Assembly: GCF_027923705.1 (NCBI RefSeq)
Contig: NZ_AP026442.1
Coordinates: 2,108,001 to 2,172,000 of the forward strand
Direction: 5' to 3'
DNA from: Cellulomonas sp. NTE-D12
Lineage (GTDB): Bacteria > Actinomycetota > Actinomycetes > Actinomycetales > Cellulomonadaceae
Length of the DNA: 64,000 bases
The position numbers and the translations under genes are program-made. Positions 23,653 through 34,312 of this stretch are shown here, piece by piece. The notes below the pieces were generated by a model, which was not told where the DNA came from, made no database searches, and was given only the letters and a program-made list of their open reading frames with translations. Within the stretch, counting starts at the first letter, position 1; every line of letters begins with the position of its first letter.

Positions 23653-24674
23653 GGCCGGCCGTCCGCCGGGCCGTCGGGCTGGTGCTGATCGGGGTCGTCG
23701 TGGCGGTGACCTGCACCTTCCTGGGTCGGTGGCAGTGGCACCGGCACGTGGTGAAGGACCGGCTGATCGCCGTCGTCCAGGCGAACTGGGCGGCAGCGCC
23801 GGTGCCGTTGAGCACCCTCGCGCCGCCAGGGGCCGGCCTGACGCCGGCGTCGGAGTGGCGCTCCGTCCGTGCGGAGGGTCACTACGTGCCCTCCGCCACG
23901 GTCCTGCTGCGCAACCGGCCGGTGGCGAGCCACTCGGCGTACCACGTGCTGGTGCCGTTCGTGACGCAGGACGGGTCCGTGCTGGTGGTCGACCGCGGCT
24001 GGGTGCCGATCGGCAGCAACGGGTCGACCGCGCCGACCCCTGCCGCCCCACCGGCCGGCACGACCACCCTGGTCGGCCGCGTGCGCATGCCGGAGGCCGC
24101 GTCGACCCGTGGGGCGCCGGCGGGTCAGGTGCAGTCGATCGACGTCCCGCAGGTGCTCGCGGCCGCCGGAGCCGCTGCCCCCGCCGGCACCGCGTACCCC
24201 TTCTACGTGGCGGTCTCGACCGAGGACCCCGCCCCGGCGCAGGCGCTGGGCACCCTGGACCCGCCGGACACGGACCCCGGACCCCACCTGTCGTACGCGT
24301 TCCAGTGGTGGGTGTTCGCCCTGGGCGGGTTCGCCGCCTGCGTGTGGTCCGCGCGGCGCGAGCTGTTGGAGGAGCGCCAGGAGCGCGCCGCCGCACCGGC
24401 ACGGCGCGCCGGCGACGCGGACGGCATCGCGGCCACGAGCGCGCCGGTGGCCCACGACGCGGGGCGGGACGAGACGGCCGGCCCGACGACGGCACCGGCG
24501 GAGGGCTCCGGTGCGGCCGACGAGGGCCGTGCTGCGGCCGGGCCGTCGCACAAGCGGCCACGGCGCCGGCCCGGGCGTGACGAGCTCGCCGAGGACGCGT
24601 TGGTGGACGCGCAGCTCGGCGGCGGGTCGCCGGGCCGGGCACCCGGGCGTCCGGAGGACGCCGAGCCACGCTGA
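23649..24674 (+). CDS. SURF1 family cytochrome oxidase biogenesis protein
   Basis: This 341-residue protein has a transmembrane helix at about residues 8-25, then GRWQWHRHVV, the SURF1 N-terminal signature. The extracytoplasmic domain contains EWRSVRAEGHYVPSATVLLRNRP and VVDRGWVPIGSN, and a second helix at about 218-235 (YAFQWWVFALGGFAACVW) returns the chain to the cytoplasm. The family helps assemble aa3-type cytochrome c oxidase, probably around heme A insertion. About 105 residues after the second helix are Ala/Gly/Pro-rich and disordered, an extension beyond the usual length. It is coupled to the upstream gene by a GTGA overlap. Confidence 0.92.
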   Translation: MRPAVRRAVGLVLIGVVVAVTCTFLGRWQWHRHVVKDRLIAVVQANWAAAPVPLSTLAPPGAGLTPASEWRSVRAEGHYVPSATVLLRNRPVASHSAYHVLVPFVTQDGSVLVVDRGWVPIGSNGSTAPTPAAPPAGTTTLVGRVRMPEAASTRGAPAGQVQSIDVPQVLAAAGAAAPAGTAYPFYVAVSTEDPAPAQALGTLDPPDTDPGPHLSYAFQWWVFALGGFAACVWSARRELLEERQERAAAPARRAGDADGIAATSAPVAHDAGRDETAGPTTAPAEGSGAADEGRAAAGPSHKRPRRRPGRDELAEDALVDAQLGGGSPGRAPGRPEDAEPR

Positions 24675-24677
24675 GCG

Positions 24678-24707
24678 GCGGCCGAGGCTCGGTACGGTCT
24701 CGGCCGC
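24678..24707. terminator. Hairpin between convergent SURF1 and ABC-F genes
   Basis: Nine-base arms GCGGCCGAG and CTCGGCCGC flank a 12-base loop, in the 58-bp gap between two convergent genes. No T tract. Confidence 0.5.
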
Positions 24708-24732
24708 TCCGGGTGGTCCCGCGCGGGTGACG

Positions 24733-26331
<1,599 letters not shown>

Positions 26332-26389
26332 TGGTGGGTTCCTCCGACGACGGGCGCTCGGGCCTTGGGCCGGGGCACAAACGCCCGCC

Positions 26390-26395
26390 AGTCTA
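26390..26395 (-). promoter_or_regulatory. TAGACT -10 candidate for the ABC-F gene
   Basis: TAGACT on the minus strand would give a 5' UTR of about 50 nt containing the GGAGG site. It is 8 bp from a TAGCGT on the opposite strand. Confidence 0.4.
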
Positions 26396-26403
26396 CGACC
26401 GGC

Positions 26404-26409
26404 TAGCGT
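26404..26409 (+). promoter_or_regulatory. TAGCGT -10 candidate upstream of bioY
   Basis: TAGCGT on the plus strand would give a 5' leader of about 115 nt before bioY. No riboswitch fold was recognised in this leader. Confidence 0.35.
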
Positions 26410-26529
26410 GACCGAGGTCCGAGCAGCCTCGCTGCCGGCTGCCGGTGCCACCGACACGACGAGGCCCGGGCCACGACTGCCAGACGCCTGACGCGTCCGA
26501 CCACCCGACCCTGACGACCGGAGCAGCCG

Positions 26530-27213
26530 ATGTCCAGCGGATTCCCCCACCCGACGCCCGCCGACGACGCCGCCACCGGAGGGGCCGGCACCGACCGGCT
26601 GGCCGCCGTCGGCGCCGGGGCCGATGCCGTCCTCCCCGCGCCCGTCAGCCGACGCTCCCCCGCCGGCGACATCGCCCTGGTGGGTGTGCTCGCGGCGTTC
26701 ATCGCCGCCTGCGCGGTGCTGCCGCCGATCCCCACCGGCACGGCCGTACCGATCACGCTGCAGACGTTCGCCATCACGCTGGCGGGGCTGCTGCTGGGCG
26801 CACGGCGAGGCGCGCTGGCGGTCGCGCTCTACCTGGCGGTCGGGCTGGCGGGCGTCCCGGTGCTGGCCGGCGGCACCGGGGGCATCGGCGTGCTGGCCGG
26901 TCCGACGGTCGGCTACCTGGCGGCGTTCGTGCCGGCCACCGCGTTGACGGGGTGGTTCGCGGGACTCGCGCGCAGGGCCCGGCCGGCACGTCGGTTCCTT
27001 GTGCTCGCCGCGGCCGGGGTGGCCGCCACCTGGCTGGTCGTCCGACCGCTCGGCATCGCCGGCCTCGCCTGGCGCACCGGCATGTCGGTGCAGGCGGCGT
27101 TCGTCGTCGACCTGCGCTTCTGGCCCGGTGACCTGATCAAGTGCCTGCTGGCGGCGGCCGTCGCCGCGGCGGCGCTGCGGGCGTTCCCGGACCTGCTGCG
27201 CGACCGGCGGTGA
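26530..27213 (+). CDS. bioY: Biotin ECF transporter S component
   Basis: This 227-residue BioY protein binds biotin in the membrane. After about 45 low-complexity N-terminal residues there are six hydrophobic segments, with the family features AVLPPIPTGTAVPITLQTFA, LLLGARRGALAVALYLAVGLAGVPVLAGG and GPTVGYLAAF. The C-terminal WPGDLIKCLLAA is the conserved last-helix motif. It is followed by the ATPase (4-base overlap) and the T component, giving a complete dedicated ECF transporter. The disordered N-terminal extension is longer than in typical BioY proteins; an internal start is possible but no better candidate was found. Confidence 0.95.
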   Translation: MSSGFPHPTPADDAATGGAGTDRLAAVGAGADAVLPAPVSRRSPAGDIALVGVLAAFIAACAVLPPIPTGTAVPITLQTFAITLAGLLLGARRGALAVALYLAVGLAGVPVLAGGTGGIGVLAGPTVGYLAAFVPATALTGWFAGLARRARPARRFLVLAAAGVAATWLVVRPLGIAGLAWRTGMSVQAAFVVDLRFWPGDLIKCLLAAAVAAAALRAFPDLLRDRR

Positions 27214-27947
27214 TCGAGCTCGACCGGGCGGAGGTGACCGTCTGGACCCCCGATCCGGTCAGCGGTCGCGACCGCACCGTCCGGATCCTCGGCCCCGTGA
27301 CGCTGTCGATCACGGAGCGCAGGGTGGCCGTGGTGGGCGCGAACGGTTCCGGGAAGTCCACCCTCGCCCGGCTGCTCGACGCCCTGGTGCTGCCCTCCGC
27401 CGGCACGGTGCGGGTCGACGGTCTCGACACGGTGCGGGACGGGGCAGCGGTGCGCCGCCGGGTCGGCTTCCTGTTCACCGACCCCGACGCGCAGGTGGTG
27501 ATGCCGACGCCGGCGGAGGACGTGGCGCTCTCGCTGCGCCGGACCACGGGCAGCGCCGCGGAGCGCCGCTCGGCGGCCCGCGCCTGGCTCGACCGGTTCG
27601 GCCTCGCCGACCACTCGGACCTGCCGGTGCACGCGCTGTCCGCGGGCCAGCGGCAGCTGCTGGCGCTCGCCGCCGTGCTGGCCACCGAGCCGGCGGTGCT
27701 GGTGTGCGACGAGCCGACCACCCTGCTCGACCTGCGGTGGCGGCGCGTCGTGGACCAGCTCCTCGACGCCCTGGAGCAGCAGGTGGTGCTGGTCACCCAC
27801 GACCTCGAGGCGGCGGCGAGGGCCGACCGGGTGCTGGTGGTCGACCAGGGGCAGGTGGTCCACGACGGTCCCCCCGGTCCTGCCCTGGTGCGGTACCGCG
27901 AGCTGATGAGCGAGGCGCCGCGGGCCGCCGGGGTGCGGGCGTCGTGA
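27210..27947 (+). CDS. bioM: Biotin ECF transporter ATPase
   Basis: This 245-residue ABC ATPase is of the energy-coupling factor A type. It has Walker A GANGSGKST near residue 43, Q-loop/AVVMPTPAEDVALSLR (the ECF-specific region QVVMPTPAEDVAL), signature LSAGQRQLLALAAVL and Walker B VLVCDEPTTLLDL, followed by the switch His in LVTHDLE. It powers biotin uptake with bioN and bioY. The GTG start overlaps the bioY stop by four bases, so the genes are translationally coupled. Confidence 0.94.
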   Translation: MIELDRAEVTVWTPDPVSGRDRTVRILGPVTLSITERRVAVVGANGSGKSTLARLLDALVLPSAGTVRVDGLDTVRDGAAVRRRVGFLFTDPDAQVVMPTPAEDVALSLRRTTGSAAERRSAARAWLDRFGLADHSDLPVHALSAGQRQLLALAAVLATEPAVLVCDEPTTLLDLRWRRVVDQLLDALEQQVVLVTHDLEAAARADRVLVVDQGQVVHDGPPGPALVRYRELMSEAPRAAGVRAS

Positions 27948-28579
27948 GTCGCCGTCGGGGCCGCGGAGCCTGGACGGGACCGCTCGGTCTCTACGTACCA
28001 GGGACCAGCCCGCTGCACCGCCTGCCTGTGTGGGCGTCCCTCTGCGGCACGGCGGCGTTCACGGCCGCGGTCGTCCTGGTCCCGGGCCTGCCTGCCGCGG
28101 CGGCCGGTGTGCTGGTCGCGTCGGCCGCTGCCGCGGTCGCCCGCCTGCCGTGGCGCCGGGTGGTGCTCGGGCTGCGGCCGGGTCTGGTCGCCGCGGCGTT
28201 CGTCGGCCTCGGCCGCTGGTGGACCAGCGGAGCGGCGGCCGGCGTGGCCGCCGCACTGGACCTCCTCGCCGTGGTGCTCGCCGGCGTCGTGCTCGCGGCG
28301 ACCACCCCGGCGGACGAGCTGGTGAGGGTGGTGACCGGTGCGACCGCCGGCCTGCGGCGGTTCGGCGTCCGGCCGAGCTCGATCGCGCTCGGGGTCGCCG
28401 TGATGCTGCGCAGCGTCCCCGTGCTGGTCCAGGTCCTCGGGGAGTCCGCCGACGCGGCGCGGGCCCGGGGTCTGGACCGGTCACCTCGCGCGCTCGTCGT
28501 GCCGGCGGGGGTGCGCACCGTCGCGCATGCACGACGGGTCGGGGAGGCGCTCGCCGCCCGTGGGCTGCCGGACGACTGA
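27944..28579 (+). CDS. bioN: Biotin ECF transporter transmembrane (T) component
   Basis: This 211-residue CbiQ/BioN-like membrane subunit has about four hydrophobic helices and the two coupling motifs that dock on the ATPases. The second is clear, ESADAARARGLD (Ala-Arg-Gly type). The first cytoplasmic segment includes GTSPLHRLPVWAS, the typical T-component start. GTG at 27944 overlaps the bioM stop by four bases. Together bioYMN form a single-substrate (group I) ECF system; no bioA/D/B genes are present in the window. Confidence 0.93.
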   Translation: MSRRRGRGAWTGPLGLYVPGTSPLHRLPVWASLCGTAAFTAAVVLVPGLPAAAAGVLVASAAAAVARLPWRRVVLGLRPGLVAAAFVGLGRWWTSGAAAGVAAALDLLAVVLAGVVLAATTPADELVRVVTGATAGLRRFGVRPSSIALGVAVMLRSVPVLVQVLGESADAARARGLDRSPRALVVPAGVRTVAHARRVGEALAARGLPDD

Positions 28580-28639
28580 ACCGCACCGACCCACCGCCGG
28601 TGCACCGGCCACCCGGTGGCCGCTCCTCCGATGCCGGGT

Positions 28640-28645
28640 TAGCGT
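28640..28645 (+). promoter_or_regulatory. TAGCGT -10 hexamer for the zinc metallopeptidase gene
   Basis: TAGCGT ends 6 nt before the GTG at 28652. A leaderless start is inferred. Confidence 0.5.
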
Positions 28646-28651
28646 CCCCGC

Positions 28652-29539
28652 GTGACCTTCCACGAGGGCGGCGACTTCGAGGGCGGCCGGGTGCAGAGCC
28701 GCGGACCCGGACGCGGCATCGCCATCGGCGGCGGCGTGACGGGGCTCGTCGTGGTCGTCCTGGTCACGCTGCTCAACGGTGGCAACCTCGGCGACGTGCT
28801 GAACGCCGTCGGCGGCGGGTCGCAGTCCGGTGGCACGTCGCAGGGCACCACCATCCAGCGCTGCTCCGCCGAGCAGGCGAACACCCAGCGCGACTGCCGG
28901 CTGTCGGCGACCGTGCAGGGTCTGGACGCCTACTGGCAGCAGGCGCTGGCCGCCCAGGGCACGCCGTTCAGCCAGCCGCCGGTCGTCTCGTTCACCTCCC
29001 AGACGAGCACCGGCTGCGGTGCCGCGTCGAGCTCCACCGGACCGTTCTACTGCCCGACGGACCGGACGGTGTACCTGGACCTGGGCTTCTACGACCAGCT
29101 GCAGAGCCAGTTCGGCGCCCAGGACGGACCGCTGGCGGAGATGTACGTCACGGCCCACGAGTACGGGCACCACGTGCAGAACCTGCTCGGCACGATGAGC
29201 AAGATCGACCACCAGGGCACCGGGGCGACGTCCGACTCGGTCAAGCTCGAGCTGCAGGCCGACTGCTACGCCGGCATCTGGATCGGCCACGCCGCGACGA
29301 CCAAGGACCCGCAGACGGGGGTGGTGCTCCTCGACCCCGTGACACCGCAGCAGCTGTCGAACGCGCTGGCAGCGGCGCAGGCCGTGGGCGACGACCACAT
29401 CCAGCAGCAGTCCGGCGGCGGGGTCGACCCGGACACGTGGACCCACGGGTCCAGCGCGCAGCGGGAGAAGTGGTTCACCACCGGGTACCAGAAGGGCACC
29501 CTGGCGGCCTGCGACACCTTCTCGGCACCGAGCCTCTGA
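28652..29539 (+). CDS. Neutral zinc metallopeptidase (YpfJ-like)
   Basis: This 295-residue protein has one transmembrane helix at about residues 23-41 near the N-terminus and an extracellular domain. The zinc motif HEYGHH (His169, Glu170, His173) and a downstream Glu in LELQADCYAG (about 200-209) match the putative neutral zinc metallopeptidase family (DUF/YpfJ). Cysteines (C71, C82, C122, C134) suggest disulfides, as expected outside the cell. Substrate unknown; no cell-wall-binding domain is visible. Confidence 0.9.
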   Translation: MTFHEGGDFEGGRVQSRGPGRGIAIGGGVTGLVVVVLVTLLNGGNLGDVLNAVGGGSQSGGTSQGTTIQRCSAEQANTQRDCRLSATVQGLDAYWQQALAAQGTPFSQPPVVSFTSQTSTGCGAASSSTGPFYCPTDRTVYLDLGFYDQLQSQFGAQDGPLAEMYVTAHEYGHHVQNLLGTMSKIDHQGTGATSDSVKLELQADCYAGIWIGHAATTKDPQTGVVLLDPVTPQQLSNALAAAQAVGDDHIQQQSGGGVDPDTWTHGSSAQREKWFTTGYQKGTLAACDTFSAPSL

Positions 29540-29592
29540 CAGCACCCGGACGCGCCGGGGCGCCCGGGGACGCGCGGCGTGACGTACGGGCA

Positions 29593-29616
29593 CGCGGGGA
29601 CGACGACGCCCCCGCG
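29593..29616. terminator. Hairpin between the metallopeptidase gene and the suf operon end
   Basis: Arms CGCGGGG and CCCCGCG flank a 10-base loop in the 112-bp gap between convergent transcripts. A weak to moderate bidirectional terminator. Confidence 0.4.
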
Positions 29617-29651
29617 ACCGGTGTCGCAGGGGCGTGCCGACGCGGCGGTGC

Positions 29652-29996
29652 TCAGATGTTGAAGCCGATGGCCCGCATCTGCTCGCGCCCGTCCTCGGTG
29701 ATCTTCTCGGGGCCCCACGGCGGCATCCACACCCAGTTGATCCGGAAGGCGTCGACGATGCCGTCCAGCACCTGGGCGGTCTGGTCCTCGATCATGTCGG
29801 TCAGCGGGCAGGCCGCCGACGTCAGCGTCATGTCGATGGTGGCGGTGTTGGTCTGGTCCACCAGCACGCCGTAGACCAGCCCGAGGTCGACGACGTTCAC
29901 GCCCAGCTCGGGGTCGATGACGTCGCGCATGGCCTCCTCGACGTCGGCTGCGGTGGCCGGTTCCGTGCGGGCGCCGGGGTTCTGGTCGATGCTCAT
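29652..29996 (-). CDS. sufT: SufT / DUF59 iron-sulfur assembly factor
   Basis: This 114-residue MIP18-type protein has the DPELGVNVVDLGLVYGV motif (the DPE of DUF59) at about residues 29-45 and the conserved Cys in TSAACPLTDMIEDQ. A C-terminal WVWMPPWGPEKITEDGREQ, with the PPW motif, follows. It supports maturation of Fe-S proteins and is encoded last in the operon. The ATG overlaps the sufU stop by four bases (ATGA), and GGAGG lies 8 bases upstream. Essential-type SufT proteins of actinobacteria share this position (Rv1466). Confidence 0.94.
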   Translation of the reverse strand: MSIDQNPGARTEPATAADVEEAMRDVIDPELGVNVVDLGLVYGVLVDQTNTATIDMTLTSAACPLTDMIEDQTAQVLDGIVDAFRINWVWMPPWGPEKITEDGREQMRAIGFNI

Positions 29997-30514
29997 GCGT
30001 CCTCCTGGGTACGGGCGCCGGACAGGATGAGGGCGTCGGACATGGCGACCCAGCCGAGCAGGGCGCACTTGACGCGTGCGGAGTAGCGGGACACGCCGGT
30101 GAACGCCGCGGCGTCGCCGAGCGCCTCCTCGGCGGCCTCGTCGTCCAGGCCCGCACCGCGCGACTGCATCAGCGCGCGGAAGGAGTCGTGCAGCGAGTCC
30201 ACGGTGCGCAGGTCCTGGCCGACCACGAGGTCGTGCAGCACCGAGGCCGACGCCTGGGAGATCGAGCAGCCCTGGCCGTCCCAGCGCAGGTCACGCACCA
30301 CCGGCACGGGGCCGCTGGTGTCCACGTCGACCCGGACCGTCAGCTCGTCGCCGCAGGTCGGGTTGACCTGGTGGGACACCCCGCAGGCGTCGGCGTGCTC
30401 GGCGATCGCCACCGCGACCGTCCCCGACCCCTCGGGCAGGCCGCGCCCGTGCGGGTACTTCGCGTGGTCCAGGATCACCTGCTGGTACAGCTGTTCCATC
30501 GAGCCGGAGCTCAC
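29993..30514 (-). CDS. sufU: Iron-sulfur assembly sulfurtransferase SufU
   Basis: This 173-residue protein has the SufU zinc ligands: PTCGDE (Cys54, Asp56), GQGCSIS (Cys83) and VKCALLGW (Cys150). It accepts sulfur from SufS, exchanging the zinc-bound ligand for the SufS His, and passes it to the SufBCD scaffold. The 20-residue insertion between the second and third ligand seen in SufU, but not in scaffold IscU, is present. GTG at 30514 overlaps the sufS stop by four bases, and GGAGGTGA is upstream. Confidence 0.95.
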   Translation of the reverse strand: MSSGSMEQLYQQVILDHAKYPHGRGLPEGSGTVAVAIAEHADACGVSHQVNPTCGDELTVRVDVDTSGPVPVVRDLRWDGQGCSISQASASVLHDLVVGQDLRTVDSLHDSFRALMQSRGAGLDDEAAEEALGDAAAFTGVSRYSARVKCALLGWVAMSDALILSGARTQEDA

Positions 30515-31848
30515 TGGTCACCTCCGTGTCGGTGGACGCGAGCGTCGTCGTCCGCACCGAAGAACGCCCGGACCCCCGCCAGCGCTTCCCGGAACACCTC
30601 GATCTCCGTCTCGGTGGTGTACACGGACGCGGTGGCGCGAGCGGTCGCGGCCACGCCGAATCGGCGGTGCAGCGGCTGTGCGCAGTGGTGGCCGACGCGC
30701 ACGGCGACTCCGGCGTCGTCCAGCACCTGGCCGACGTCGTGCGCGTGCACGCCGTCGACCACGAACGAGACCGTGGCCAGCCGGTCGCGGTTCTCGGTGG
30801 GGCCGATCACCCGCACACCGGGCACCGAGGCCACCGCGTCGAGCAGCAGGCCGGCGAGCCGCCGCTCGTGCCCCGCGACGGCCTCCATGCCCAGCTCCGC
30901 CAGGTAGTCCGCCGCCGCCCCCATGCCCACGGCCTGGGCGACCATCTGCGTGCCGGCCTCGAACCGCTGGGGCGGCGGTGCGTAGGTGGTGTGCTCCATG
31001 GTCACCACCTCGACCATCGACCCGCCCGTGAGGAACGGCGGCAGGTCGGCGAGCAGCTCGCGGCGGCCGTACAGCGCGCCGACGCCGGTCGGACCCAGCA
31101 TCTTGTGGCCGGAGAACGCCGCGAAGTCCACGCCGAGCGCGTGCAGGTCCACCGGCAGGTGCGGGACGGACTGGCAGGCGTCGAGGACGGTGAACGCCCC
31201 GACCTCACGCGCCCGGGCGACGAACGGCTCCACCGGGGTGATGGCGCCGGTCACGTTCGAGGCGTGCGTGAAGGCCAGCACGCGGGTGCGGTCCCCGACC
31301 ACGGTCGCGAGCTCGTCGACCCGGATCCGGCCGTCGTCGTCCACCCCGAGCCACCGCAGGGTTGCGCCCGTGCGGGCCGCGAGCTCCTGCCAGGGCACCA
31401 GGTTCGCGTGGTGCTCGGCCTCCGTGACGACGATCTCGTCGCCCGGGCCGAGCGCGAAGCGGCGTGCCGCCACCCCGCCGCGGCCGAGGCTCGCGTTGGA
31501 CATCGCGTACGCGACGAGGTTGATCCCCGCGGTCGCGTTGGACGTCCAGACGAGCTCGTCGGCCGCCACGCCGACGAACGAGGCGACCCGGCCGCGCGCG
31601 TTCTCGAACGCCTCGGTGGCCTCCTCCGCGAGCTGGTGCGCACCGCGGTGCACCGCAGCGTTCCGCTGGGTGTAGAAGTCCTGCTCGGCGTCGAGCACCA
31701 CCTCGGGCTTCTGCGAGGTCGCCCCTGAGTCCAGGTACACCAGCGGCCGACCGTCGCGCAGGGTGCGCGACAGCAGCGGGAAGTCCGCCCGCACCGCGGC
31801 GAGCTCCTCGGGGCTCAGGGTGCGGGTGGCGTCCAGCGTGCTGGTCAT
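30511..31848 (-). CDS. sufS: Cysteine desulfurase SufS
   Basis: This 445-residue PLP-dependent enzyme takes sulfur from L-cysteine. Key residues: Lys249 in FSGHKMLGP, the PLP aldimine lysine; Cys389 in VGHHCAQPLH, the persulfide cysteine; and TEAEHHANL for PLP contact. It is a group II (SufS/Csd) enzyme of full length. Its substrate partner SufU follows. The 60-bp gap to sufC upstream is the only gap in the run without a short overlap, and nothing regulatory was recognised there. Confidence 0.97.
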   Translation of the reverse strand: MTSTLDATRTLSPEELAAVRADFPLLSRTLRDGRPLVYLDSGATSQKPEVVLDAEQDFYTQRNAAVHRGAHQLAEEATEAFENARGRVASFVGVAADELVWTSNATAGINLVAYAMSNASLGRGGVAARRFALGPGDEIVVTEAEHHANLVPWQELAARTGATLRWLGVDDDGRIRVDELATVVGDRTRVLAFTHASNVTGAITPVEPFVARAREVGAFTVLDACQSVPHLPVDLHALGVDFAAFSGHKMLGPTGVGALYGRRELLADLPPFLTGGSMVEVVTMEHTTYAPPPQRFEAGTQMVAQAVGMGAAADYLAELGMEAVAGHERRLAGLLLDAVASVPGVRVIGPTENRDRLATVSFVVDGVHAHDVGQVLDDAGVAVRVGHHCAQPLHRRFGVAATARATASVYTTETEIEVFREALAGVRAFFGADDDARVHRHGGDQ

Positions 31849-31908
31849 CGGTCCTCCGCTCGGACGACGGTCAGGGTCGGTCGGTGCGTGTCGGTCACGG
31901 GCACCCGC

Positions 31909-32673
<765 letters not shown>

Positions 32674-32687
32674 GGTTCTCCTCGTTC

Positions 32688-33020
32688 TCAGAGCGGGGCG
32701 TCGACGTCCACGAGCACCTGCTCGCCGTCGACGGTCAAGGGGTAGACGGGCACGGGCCGGACGGCGGGCGGGGACAGCGGCTTGCCGGTGCGCAGGTCGA
32801 ACCGCGACCCGTGCAGCCAGCACTCGATCGTGGCGCCCTCCACCTCGCCGTCGGACAACGAGACCTGGCCGTGCGAGCAGATGTCGCTGATGGCGTGCAG
32901 CTCGCCGTCCTCGTCGCGGACCACGGCGATCTCGACGGTGCCGTCAGCACCCTCGAGCTCGACGCGGAACGTCCCGGCCACGGGGACGTCGGACGCCAGG
33001 CACGCGCGCTGAGCGCTCAT
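32688..33020 (-). CDS. Rieske [2Fe-2S] ferredoxin-like protein in the suf operon
   Basis: This 110-residue protein has one Rieske domain with the ligand pairs CSH (Cys48, His50) and CWLH (Cys67, His70). It resembles the ferredoxin subunits of ring-hydroxylating dioxygenases but is placed between sufD and sufC, as in many actinobacteria. It may serve as an electron source or a cluster target for the Suf machinery; this is inference from position. ATG at 33020 overlaps the sufD stop by four bases (ATGA). Confidence 0.93.
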   Translation of the reverse strand: MSAQRACLASDVPVAGTFRVELEGADGTVEIAVVRDEDGELHAISDICSHGQVSLSDGEVEGATIECWLHGSRFDLRTGKPLSPPAVRPVPVYPLTVDGEQVLVDVDAPL

Positions 33021-34312
33021 GCCTGCTCCGCCTCTGCCGGGACCGCCTCGCCGGTGAGGGGCGCGCCGTCGGCGCTGCCCTCCGCGTGCGGGGCGACGAC
33101 GACGCCGGAGCGCGCCAGCTCGTTCTCGATCGAGGCGAGGAGACGGTCCTCGACCTCCGGGACGCCGATCTGGTGCAGCAGCTCGGCGAAGAAGCCGAGC
33201 ACCACCAGCCGCCGCGCGTCGACCTCGTGGATGCCGCGAGAGCGCAGGTAGAACAGCTGCTCGTCGTCGAACCGACCGGTGGCGCTGGCGTGGCCGGCAC
33301 CCTCGATCACGCCGGTCTCGATCTCGAGGTTCGGCACGGAGTCGGCACGGGCGCCGTCGCTCAGCACCAGGTTGCGGTTCAGCTCGTAGGTGTCGGTGCC
33401 CTCGGCCTTCGCCTGGATCAGCACGTCGCCCACCCACACGCTGTGCGCGCCCTCGCCCTGCAGGGCGCCCTTGTAGGCGACGCGGGACCGGCACGACGGC
33501 ACGGCGTGGTCGATGAACAGGCGGTGCTCCTGGTGCTGGCCCGCGTCGGCGAAGTACAGGCCGAGCGCGTTGAGGTCGGCGCCCTCGCCCGTGAACTCGG
33601 CATCCGGTGTGATGCGCACTACGTCGCCGCCGAGGGTGACGACGATGTGCCGCAGCGTGGCGTCACGCCCGACCCGCAGCCGGTGCGCGGAGTCGTGCAC
33701 CGAGCCCGGCGCCCAGTCCTGCAGGGAGATGACGGTGAGATGGGCGCCCTCGTCGACGACGATCTCGACGGTCTCCGCGAGCGTCGCCTGGCCCACGTGG
33801 TCGAGGACGACGGTGCCCTCCGACATCGGCTCCGCGTGCACCAGCAGATGGGTCGCGGTGGGCTCGAGGGACGAGCCCTCCACCACCACCGAGGTCACCT
33901 GGGAGGCGACCGCCTCGCGCGGCAGGGTGACCACCGTCGAGCGCGGGAACGACGCCCAGGACGCGGCGGCGATCCGGTCGCCCGGCTTGCCCGCGCTGCC
34001 CAGCCGCTCGTCGTCGCGGTCGACGATCTCGACCCGCACCTCGGGGCTCTCGACCACGGTGGTCAGCACGCCGTGCCCGGTCAGCAGCCCGTCACCGGCC
34101 GCGAGCAGCGGCGCCAGCCGGTCCATAGGCGAGAACCGCCACTCCTCCTCGCGCCCGGTGGGCACAGGGAAGTCGGCGACGTCGAAGCTGGTCCGCCGCG
34201 CGGCCCGGCTCGTCTCCGGCACCGCTGCGACGCCGTGGGAGTGCTTGCCGTCGGCGACGGCCCGGGAGTGGTCGGTCGACAGCCCCGTGGGCTCGTTCGT
34301 CGTGGTCGTCAT
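33017..34312 (-). CDS. sufD: Fe-S assembly scaffold subunit SufD
   Basis: This 431-residue protein starts MTTTTNEPTGLSTDHSRA and contains the right-handed beta-helix core of SufB/SufD. The C-terminal helical region has the conserved His in IEGAGHASATGRFDDEQLFYLRSRGI (given in part) and ARRLVVLGFFAEL. With SufB and SufC it forms the assembly complex. Relative to SufB it lacks the cluster-ligand Cys, as expected for SufD. Its ATG shares one base with the sufB stop (TGATG), indicating coupling. Confidence 0.94.
   Translation of the reverse strand: MTTTTNEPTGLSTDHSRAVADGKHSHGVAAVPETSRAARRTSFDVADFPVPTGREEEWRFSPMDRLAPLLAAGDGLLTGHGVLTTVVESPEVRVEIVDRDDERLGSAGKPGDRIAAASWASFPRSTVVTLPREAVASQVTSVVVEGSSLEPTATHLLVHAEPMSEGTVVLDHVGQATLAETVEIVVDEGAHLTVISLQDWAPGSVHDSAHRLRVGRDATLRHIVVTLGGDVVRITPDAEFTGEGADLNALGLYFADAGQHQEHRLFIDHAVPSCRSRVAYKGALQGEGAHSVWVGDVLIQAKAEGTDTYELNRNLVLSDGARADSVPNLEIETGVIEGAGHASATGRFDDEQLFYLRSRGIHEVDARRLVVLGFFAELLHQIGVPEVEDRLLASIENELARSGVVVAPHAEGSADGAPLTGEAVPAEAEQA

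Noticed and set aside
26410..26500. Small ORF of about 27 codons in the bioY leader starting with GTG at 26408
   Set aside because: The start codon overlaps the -10 hexamer, so it could not lie on a transcript from that promoter.
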